Assembly: GCA_947165895.1 (NCBI GenBank)
Contig: CAMVCB010000012.1
Coordinates: 1-46,087 of the forward strand
DNA: 46,087 bases
Origin: an uncultured Treponema sp.
GTDB taxonomy: Bacteria > Spirochaetota > Spirochaetia > Treponematales > Treponemataceae
Reading direction: 5' to 3'
A program made the translations under genes and the position numbers. The notes beneath the pieces were generated by a model. It was not told the origin of the DNA. It did not search any database and was given only the letters and a program-made list of their open reading frames with translations. The first letter of the stretch is position 1. Each line of letters opens with the position of its first letter. Of this stretch, positions 41,098 to 46,087 are shown piece by piece.

Positions 41098-42597
41098 ATG
41101 AAGATTGAGCAAGCACAAACAATCTCTCTAGAAGAAATTAAGAAAGAGTACCGTTCTTATTTGTATAATCAGAATTCAGGTCGAAATTCAGATTCTACAA
41201 TAGAAACGAATTTAACTGATGCATTTTATTTATCGAGACATTCTGGAAAAGATGTATTCTGGAAGGTAATTACTTCTGAAAATTTTGAAGAATACGGTCG
41301 TAAGGAATTATCTAAAGTTCTCTCAGAACATTCAAAGGGTAATGTGGAAAGTTTGATAAATGGCTATTTTGTACAACTTAGAAAATTAAGGGATTTTATT
41401 TTTTCAGATGCATTTAATCCTATAGAAGTAAATACAGAAGAGGTATTAAAGGATTTTTTATTAGATATTGATTGTTTGGAATTATTATCTAAATGGACTG
41501 ATAAATTTAATTTATTTGATGTTCTTAAAATAACAAGAGCAGAAATAAGGCATAGTAATATGCTTGCATGGTTATTATCTCCAGAGGAAAATCATGGATT
41601 AGGAGATAGAGTCCTAAAAGCCTTTGTTCAATATGTTATAAAAAATTTTCCTGATAATAAAGAAGTTTTTTCAACTCTTTTAATGGATTTTAATGATTGT
41701 GAGATTAAACGCGAATGGCGTCATATAGATTTATTAGCAATATCTAGTAAGTCCAAATTTGTTTTATGTATTGAAAATAAAATCGATACTGGAGAACATG
41801 ATGATCAACTAGAAAGATATAAAAAGGAAGTTGAAAAGGCTTATCCTGATTACAAGAAAATGTATATATACCTTTCTCCAAATGGTAGTGACTCAAGTAA
41901 TCCAGAGTATTGGTGTTCAATGTCTTATCATGATGTTTTAGAGATAATAGAAAAAAGTATTCGGAAAGTTGATTTATCAACCGATATAAATACTCTTGTA
42001 GAAAACTATATTGAAATAATTAAGAGGGATATTTTGGAAGACGAAGAATTAATACAAATTTGTAGGGATATATACCGAAAACATCAAAAAGCATTGGATT
42101 TGATTTTTGAAAATAAACCGGATAAAGCTTCTGATTTAGCAGATTTGTTTAGGGACTGGGCAACAGAAAAAAATCAGAAAGATCAAATAATATTTGATAA
42201 GGAAAATCGTACTGGCAAAACAATCAGATTTAGAACGCCTACAATGGATTCTGTAATTCCTTTTACAGATGAACCTAATAGTGTATGGAAAACAAAGAAT
42301 CATTATTTCTATTTTATTACTAATAATAATGGGAAGAGTTTTGCAATTCAATTTGTTGTAAATTCATATAATGCTACAGATGAGCAAATGGCAATTTTTG
42401 AGAAAATAAATGAACTTTATCCAACTAAGAATCCAAAAGGTGAAAAATGGCAATGGAGAACAAATTATTCTACAAAACACAGTTCTGTTGCTGATGAAAT
42501 AGACGAAGAAAAAATTTGTAATCAATTAGATAAATTTTTTGAAGAAATCTTGAAATTTGAAAAGGAATTAACAAACAAACTTAATAGTAAAAAATAA
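41098..42597 (+). CDS. PDDEXK_4-type nuclease-superfamily protein
   Basis: A 499-residue protein with a PD-(D/E)XK fold of the PDDEXK_4 (PF14281-like) type. Around residues 140-230 the typical order appears: LFDVLKITRAEIRHSNMLAWLLSP (read in short parts), WRHIDLLAISSKSKFVLCIENK with the Asp and Glu-x-Lys of the active site, then DQLERYKKEV and YIYLSP. The N-terminal ~110 residues and the C-terminal half have no family I recognise. Such proteins occur often in defence islands and beside restriction genes. It starts 166 bases after the AddA-like gene without a good ribosome binding site or clear promoter, and is more A+T-rich than that gene, so it may be a separate cargo unit. It ends at a bidirectional terminator. 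Confidence 0.75.
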   Translation: MKIEQAQTISLEEIKKEYRSYLYNQNSGRNSDSTIETNLTDAFYLSRHSGKDVFWKVITSENFEEYGRKELSKVLSEHSKGNVESLINGYFVQLRKLRDFIFSDAFNPIEVNTEEVLKDFLLDIDCLELLSKWTDKFNLFDVLKITRAEIRHSNMLAWLLSPEENHGLGDRVLKAFVQYVIKNFPDNKEVFSTLLMDFNDCEIKREWRHIDLLAISSKSKFVLCIENKIDTGEHDDQLERYKKEVEKAYPDYKKMYIYLSPNGSDSSNPEYWCSMSYHDVLEIIEKSIRKVDLSTDINTLVENYIEIIKRDILEDEELIQICRDIYRKHQKALDLIFENKPDKASDLADLFRDWATEKNQKDQIIFDKENRTGKTIRFRTPTMDSVIPFTDEPNSVWKTKNHYFYFITNNNGKSFAIQFVVNSYNATDEQMAIFEKINELYPTKNPKGEKWQWRTNYSTKHSSVADEIDEEKICNQLDKFFEEILKFEKELTNKLNSKK

Positions 42598-42635
42598 GTC
42601 CAGACTTAATAGGTAGAATCCTTTTTTAGCAAGTA

Positions 42636-42681
42636 AAAAAGCATCCAAACTCTCTCCGATGACCAAGTTTGGATGCTTTTT
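42636..42681. terminator. Bidirectional intrinsic terminator
   Basis: AAAAAGCATCCAAACT (42636-42651) pairs perfectly with AGTTTGGATGCTTTTT (42666-42681). The A run and T run at its ends serve both directions, between the convergent PDDEXK_4-type gene and the D5-type helicase gene. Confidence 0.93.
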
Positions 42682-42707
42682 GTTTTTGGGAGAATGGTAA
42701 TGTTATA

Positions 42708-44150
42708 TCATGCCCGCCATTCTTCTTTTATGCTCAGTCCCAGCCACCAGCGGCTGCCGTTGCTTGCAAGCTGCTGATAGTTTTTCTCCCTCATTTTGGA
42801 AGAAAGCTTTCTGTGGCTCATAACACTTTCGTTGTTTCTTTCACACCATTTTGTATAAGTGCTGTAAAGGTCTCCGTTTAAAAGCCGTTCTTTCTGACTT
42901 GCATCAATATTAAGGCATTCTGCAACAAAGCTTCCCACGCTATCCATATCAAAGCGGTATTCTTCATTGGCAGTCCGGATGGCTTCAGGTTCTTTCAAGC
43001 CTTCTTTTTTCCACAAGCGGTAACCTTCCAAAAGCCAGTTTAAAATTCCTGAATTTTCAGCCATAAGTTTATCCGTCAGATTCCTGTCCCGCTTTTCTTC
43101 CGGGATTATTACAGTAAAAGGAATAAGCTTGATTCTTCTCCAGATGCCGTTATCCCCTCCGGAGATTTTCGGCTTATGGTTTGTAGCCATAAAAATCTTG
43201 AAAGTTGGAATGAATTCAAAGAACTCCCCGTAAAGGAATCTTGCTGTAATCCTGTCGCCGCCGGTAATCTGCTTTATCAGGCTTTCGCTCATAGGTTTGT
43301 TTTCTTCTGCTTCACTTGCAATGACAAGCCTTGTATTTCTTAATCTTGCTAAATCGTTTGACTGTTCCGAAGTCTTTTTCATAAAGGTCTCGGTTCTTGT
43401 GGAAGTCGCGTAATCACCAAACAGATTTTGCAGGACATTAAGAAAAGTAGATTTACCATTTGCTCCTGTACCCCAGAGTATGAACATACACTGTTCACTC
43501 ATATCTCCAGAAAGAGAGTAGCCCATTGCTTTCTGCACAAAGCGGATAAGCTCCAAATCATTATGAAAAATCTGCATCAAAAACATATCCCAGATCGGGC
43601 ACTTTGCATCTTTGTCATAAACGAAGAGGCTTTTTTTTGTGATGAGGTCCTCAGGTTTAGGCTCGTAAGTTTCCCCGGTTTTAAGATTCACAGTTTTCTC
43701 TTCTGCATTAAGAAGATATTTATCCTGGTCAAACTGAGAATCCTTTACTTTTATTTCTCCCGCCATTTTCAAAAGATTAATCAGATACTGAATTCGTGGA
43801 TAACTTTCGCTTCTTATAATGTGCTTTTCAAATTCCATCTGCATCCGGCGGTCATTCATAAACATCTCGCCTCTGTAAAGCCTTGGAATAAATTCGAGAA
43901 CTGTTTTTTCTACAAAGCCGTCATTGTCAGCTTCCCAGCAGGTTCCGTTCCAGATAAAAAACTTTTTCCAGCTGTGACAGTAACGGATTTTATCCCCATA
44001 AACCTTTATGAAGCAGTTTTTGTTAGTTAAATCCGTAAACTGTAATTCTCCAGCTTCCAGCTTTGGAATCCTTAAGTCCCGCGCAAGCTCTTCAAGCACC
44101 TGCCGCAGTTTTACATTTGTTTCATCATTTTTGAACAGATTTCTCTCCAT
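42708..44150 (-). CDS. P4/D5-type replication helicase (phage/plasmid primase family)
   Basis: A 480-residue superfamily-3 helicase of the P4 alpha/D5 family. A D5_N-type region lies at about residues 50-190. The helicase part has Walker A ILWGTGANGKSTFL (about 225), Walker B RLVIASEAEE, the sensor ATNHKP, and the arginine GIWRRIKLIPF. The C-terminal part is a winged helix (KWCERNNESVMSHRKLSSKM). No archaeo-eukaryotic primase domain is present, so priming must come from the host or another gene. It would unwind the island's origin after excision. The ATG at 44150 has GGAGGGG six bases upstream, better than the earlier in-frame ATGs. It overlaps the 94-residue gene by 26 bases. Confidence 0.88.
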   Translation of the reverse strand: MERNLFKNDETNVKLRQVLEELARDLRIPKLEAGELQFTDLTNKNCFIKVYGDKIRYCHSWKKFFIWNGTCWEADNDGFVEKTVLEFIPRLYRGEMFMNDRRMQMEFEKHIIRSESYPRIQYLINLLKMAGEIKVKDSQFDQDKYLLNAEEKTVNLKTGETYEPKPEDLITKKSLFVYDKDAKCPIWDMFLMQIFHNDLELIRFVQKAMGYSLSGDMSEQCMFILWGTGANGKSTFLNVLQNLFGDYATSTRTETFMKKTSEQSNDLARLRNTRLVIASEAEENKPMSESLIKQITGGDRITARFLYGEFFEFIPTFKIFMATNHKPKISGGDNGIWRRIKLIPFTVIIPEEKRDRNLTDKLMAENSGILNWLLEGYRLWKKEGLKEPEAIRTANEEYRFDMDSVGSFVAECLNIDASQKERLLNGDLYSTYTKWCERNNESVMSHRKLSSKMREKNYQQLASNGSRWWLGLSIKEEWRA

Positions 44151-44409
44151 CAGCCCCTCCATCTGATTTTTTATAATAAATAATTTCACCAGTAACTGGA
44201 TCCCTTTTAATTGGACAATAAAAAGTCAGTTCTGAAATTCCGTCTTTTGAAGGCGCAAAAGTCTTCCAGTTAATTTTAGCTGGATAACCGTCATGCATCG
44301 TCAGCGTTAGTGTTATATCGCCATAACGAATATTTCTTGCTTTCTCTTTGAAGAATTGATAAATCTCGTAAGCCTTTTCATCAATTTCTTTGTACCTGTT
44401 TTTTTTCAT
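44125..44409 (-). CDS. Small protein upstream of the replication helicase
   Basis: A 94-residue protein of unknown family, with a helical N-terminal segment (KEIDEKAYEIYQFFKEKA), then a beta-rich part (DITLTLTMHDGYPAKINW, ISELTFYCPI) and a charged tail. It starts behind GGAGAGG, and its 3' end overlaps the helicase start by 26 bases, so the two are translationally coupled. Its position between integrase and replication helicase suggests a replication-initiation accessory or excisionase-like role, but there is no motif to confirm either. No membrane segment or signal. Confidence 0.6.
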   Translation of the reverse strand: MKKNRYKEIDEKAYEIYQFFKEKARNIRYGDITLTLTMHDGYPAKINWKTFAPSKDGISELTFYCPIKRDPVTGEIIYYKKSDGGADGEKSVQK

Positions 44410-44459
44410 TTGCTTTACCTCTCCTCCTTAGTGTTGGTAAATATAAATATAATAAACTT

Positions 44460-45779
44460 TTATGCAGATATGTAATTTTTCCATGCATCCTGCATAATGA
44501 TTTTCATGTTATTCAGCTTTTCAATAGTGTCGTGGTCAGAATAGTGCATAGACATCTTTTCTGTTTTATGACCAAGAATTGCCTGAACAGTTTTAATATC
44601 AGCACGCTGGGCAAGAATTGTTGCACAGAAGTGACGCAGACTGTGGAAAACAATATTTCTTTCCCTGCGCTGTTCTTCACTTATGCCGATTTCTGCCATA
44701 GCTTCATAAAATGAATACTGATAGTAAGAAGGCCAGTAAGGCTGTTCAGGTTTTACATTACTGAAAAAGACATAGCTTAAATCACTGTAATTCGGATTAC
44801 GTCTTGCATGATTCATAAGACGAAGGGCAATACTGCGGTCAATAGGAACATGCCGCTCTTCAGTATTCTTTGTAGATTTTAAGCCATCCATTTCACTCCA
44901 GCTGTGACGGATATGCAGAATCTCAGCCTTCAAATCAATATCACAGACACGAAGCCCGCTGATTTCACCGGCACGCATACCACAATAAGCAGCAAGCTCA
45001 AATGCAAGCTTTCCAACCGCATTTCCCCATTCAAGATTCAAAAGAGCCTTTACTTCAGATTCAGTCGGAATACCGCGTTTAAGCTCATCAGTTCCGTAGC
45101 GTTCAATACCAGCCATAGGATTCACAGAGATTTTATGTTTGTCAAAAAGATAACGAATAGCACGACTGCCGCAGTTAATAGCCTTGTTTACAGTAGCACC
45201 CTTCAGTTTGCGTTCAGAAAAAAGATAGAAAAAGAAATCTTCAAGCTCTTCCTCATCCAAATCTTGAATAAGCTTATCCTCGCCAAAGTAGGGCAGCCAG
45301 TAATTCTTAGCAAGATAACGCTTAATGAATTCACTTTTCTCAAAATCCCAGAAGTTGAGCAGATAGTCAGCAAGTTTAATGCCTTCTTCGTTTTTAGATT
45401 TCGGTTTTGATGGATTATTTGATTGTGTGTTCTGGATTGTTGGAGTAGTTTGTGAAGATGAGGAAGGTTGTGACGGAGCAGTAGAAAATCCGAACTTATC
45501 GGAAAGAAGAGAAAAAATCATATGAGCATCTTCTCTCGAAAGATTCTCTACCAGATGTTTGTAGTTTACGGGAATTAAAGATTTTGGGTTCGAAAAAGCA
45601 CGTGAATTACTGCGACCATCCGGCTGACCATTTTGCAGCCACGAAGTTGCAATCATAGTAGCTTCAACTTTGTCTTTAGTGTGTGTGCTTTTACCAGAAT
45701 CACGATTGCCAGTTACAGGATCAACAAAATAAACCCTGTAATAGCCAGAACTGTTCCTGCCAAGATAAAACTGACGCAT
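44460..45779 (-). CDS. Tyrosine recombinase, island integrase
   Basis: A 439-residue phage-type integrase. Catalytic residues are visible: Arg in CGMRAGEI (about residue 265), HSLRH (about 375), His of LGHKT (about 400) and the nucleophile in MHYSDH (about 410). A SAM-like core-binding domain precedes (about 165-230). The N-terminal ~60 residues (YLGRNSSGYYRVYFVDPVTG) look like an arm-binding beta-sheet domain, fitting the arm-type repeats at both island ends. A Ser/Gln/Thr-rich linker lies near residues 95-130. GGGAGG is five bases before the ATG. It should catalyse integration at the 45-bp tRNA-Arg core. The gene points away from attR, with 230 bp of attachment DNA behind its start. Confidence 0.93.
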   Translation of the reverse strand: MRQFYLGRNSSGYYRVYFVDPVTGNRDSGKSTHTKDKVEATMIATSWLQNGQPDGRSNSRAFSNPKSLIPVNYKHLVENLSREDAHMIFSLLSDKFGFSTAPSQPSSSSQTTPTIQNTQSNNPSKPKSKNEEGIKLADYLLNFWDFEKSEFIKRYLAKNYWLPYFGEDKLIQDLDEEELEDFFFYLFSERKLKGATVNKAINCGSRAIRYLFDKHKISVNPMAGIERYGTDELKRGIPTESEVKALLNLEWGNAVGKLAFELAAYCGMRAGEISGLRVCDIDLKAEILHIRHSWSEMDGLKSTKNTEERHVPIDRSIALRLMNHARRNPNYSDLSYVFFSNVKPEQPYWPSYYQYSFYEAMAEIGISEEQRRERNIVFHSLRHFCATILAQRADIKTVQAILGHKTEKMSMHYSDHDTIEKLNNMKIIMQDAWKNYISA

Positions 45780-45841
45780 AAAAACCTCCCGCAGTTACAT
45801 TTGAGTAACTTAGAGACAAGTTCATGCCAAAGTAGATAAGA

Positions 45842-45876
45842 TTATCCGATTGTTTATCCAATCGTTTATCCAATCC
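45842..45876. repeat. Right arm-type direct repeats
   Basis: TTATCCGATTG (45842-45852), TTTATCCAATCG (45853-45864) and TTTATCCAATCC (45865-45876) lie head to tail. Positions 45853-45875 are identical to 23953-23975 at the left end. The gap to the core is about 133 bp. Confidence 0.78.
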
Positions 45877-45973
45877 GCATAAACCTGCTTAGTTTTTAAC
45901 GCCCGCCTTCTATTGGCCAGGTAGTTAAAAATACCTTACTTTTGACCTAACTCTTGATATTACAAGTAGTTGT

Positions 45974-46000
45974 AAAAAATAAGCTCATCCGCAGATGAGC
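45974..46000 (-). terminator. Terminator of tRNA-Arg, supplied by the island
   Basis: On the leftward strand GCTCATC CGCA GATGAGC (45984-46000) precedes a T run (complement of 45974-45979). It differs from the terminators at the left scars, as expected if the island brings its own 3' end for the tRNA. Confidence 0.8.
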
Positions 46001-46008
46001 CTTTTCTA

Positions 46009-46053
46009 TTTGAGACTGACACGATTCGAACGTGCGACCCCCACCTCCGCAGG
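46009..46053. other. attR: right 45-bp core site
   Basis: Identical to 23774-23818. It lies within the intact tRNA-Arg, covering its 3' half from the anticodon loop, plus two bases of flank. Integration therefore regenerates a functional tRNA. Confidence 0.92.
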
Positions 46054-46085
46054 GTGGTGCTCTAATCCAGCTGAGCTACAATCTC
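46011..46085 (-). tRNA. tRNA-Arg (anticodon GCG)
   Basis: A 75-nt cloverleaf on the leftward strand without encoded CCA: acceptor GAGATTG/CAGTCTC with one G-T pair, D-arm GCTC/GAGC, anticodon arm CCACC/GGTGG with loop CTGCGGA and anticodon GCG, T-arm GCACG/CGTGT with loop TTCGAAT, discriminator A. Most bacteria use ACG (edited to ICG) for the CGC/CGT box, so GCG is less usual. Its 3' half is the integration site of the island. Confidence 0.93.
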
Positions 46086-46087
46086 AT

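Larger units (their letters stand above)
23774..46053. mobile_element. Integrated 22.3-kb genomic island in tRNA-Arg
   Basis: The element is bounded by identical 45-bp direct repeats, of which the right copy lies in the intact tRNA-Arg and the left copy is only the 3' half. A tyrosine integrase gene is 230 bp inside the right end. It carries a P4/D5-type helicase next to the integrase, a WYL regulator and a long cargo region. No capsid, portal, terminase, relaxase or conjugation ATPase is visible, so it is best described as a satellite-like or defence island. Island genes are more A+T-rich than the chromosomal flank, which fits horizontal acquisition. Whether it still excises is unknown. Confidence 0.88.

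Noticed and set aside
43428..44030. 200-codon rightward open frame opposite the D5-type helicase
   Set aside because: It is antisense to a clear helicase with all motifs, and its translation is Phe/Ile/His-rich with no domain.
23953..45876. Possible CRISPR array from the repeated TTTATCCAATCG units
   Set aside because: There are only two or three abutting copies at each end, with no spacers and no cas genes. The symmetric placement fits integrase arm sites.

Overview
The window looks like chromosomal DNA of a host-associated Treponema-like spirochaete, joined to an integrated genomic island. This assignment is an inference from gene content, not a measured phylogeny. It rests on a GTP-type PEP carboxykinase, a tandem cyclic-nucleotide-binding/Crp-type protein, a GldA/GldF/GldG-type ABC operon with a DUF4340 partner, a PilZ protein, a large secreted protein with a FlgD-like tail, a bacterial acyl-ACP thioesterase, and moderate-to-low G+C DNA with many structured intergenic repeats.

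Positions 1-23773 are ordinary chromosome. In order they hold: a PHP phosphoesterase (-); a double-CNB regulator; tRNA-Thr(CGT); pckG; an RlmM-like rRNA methyltransferase and a PilZ protein (both -); a 1326-residue secreted protein (-); a hicAB toxin-antitoxin pair; a GH43-like protein with altered catalytic positions; a candidate small RNA; clpP with a UPF0158-GNAT fusion; a DbpA-type RNA-binding protein; an MBL-fold hydrolase; the ABC-2/GldG/DUF4340 operon running into pth; an acyl-ACP thioesterase (-); and a nitroreductase (-). Between these genes lie strings of short hairpins and at least two families of dispersed structured repeats.

Positions 23774-46053 are a 22.3-kb integrated island. 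It is bounded by a 45-bp direct repeat of the 3' half of tRNA-Arg(GCG). The intact tRNA is at the right end, a tyrosine integrase lies just inside it, and matching 12-bp direct repeats sit about 134 bp inside each core site. A P4/D5-type replication helicase is present, but there are no capsid, terminase or conjugation genes, so it resembles a satellite or defence island rather than a prophage or ICE. Cargo from left to right: an Rpn/PD-(D/E)XK protein, a cREC receiver-like protein, a small unknown, a FliG middle/C-terminal homologue, four unknown genes and a gene remnant, a FlhA membrane-domain homologue lacking the cytosolic domain, a WYL regulator, an AAA+ ATPase, an AddB-like nuclease, an AddA-like helicase-nuclease, and a PDDEXK_4-type nuclease.

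The most unusual feature is a composite promoter: a 17-bp dyad close to ATATCACTAAATGATAT, followed after exactly 10 nt by a -10 hexamer. It occurs at four places and makes five promoters. These drive the FliG-like gene, the divergent 200-residue gene, the 99/341/124-residue gene group, the FlhA-like gene and the AAA+ ATPase, and the WYL regulator gene is divergent from the last one. Two flagellar-derived proteins thus appear to share one regulon with a DNA-processing, defence-like cluster. I propose this as the candidate undescribed system. The proposal is inference from sequence alone.
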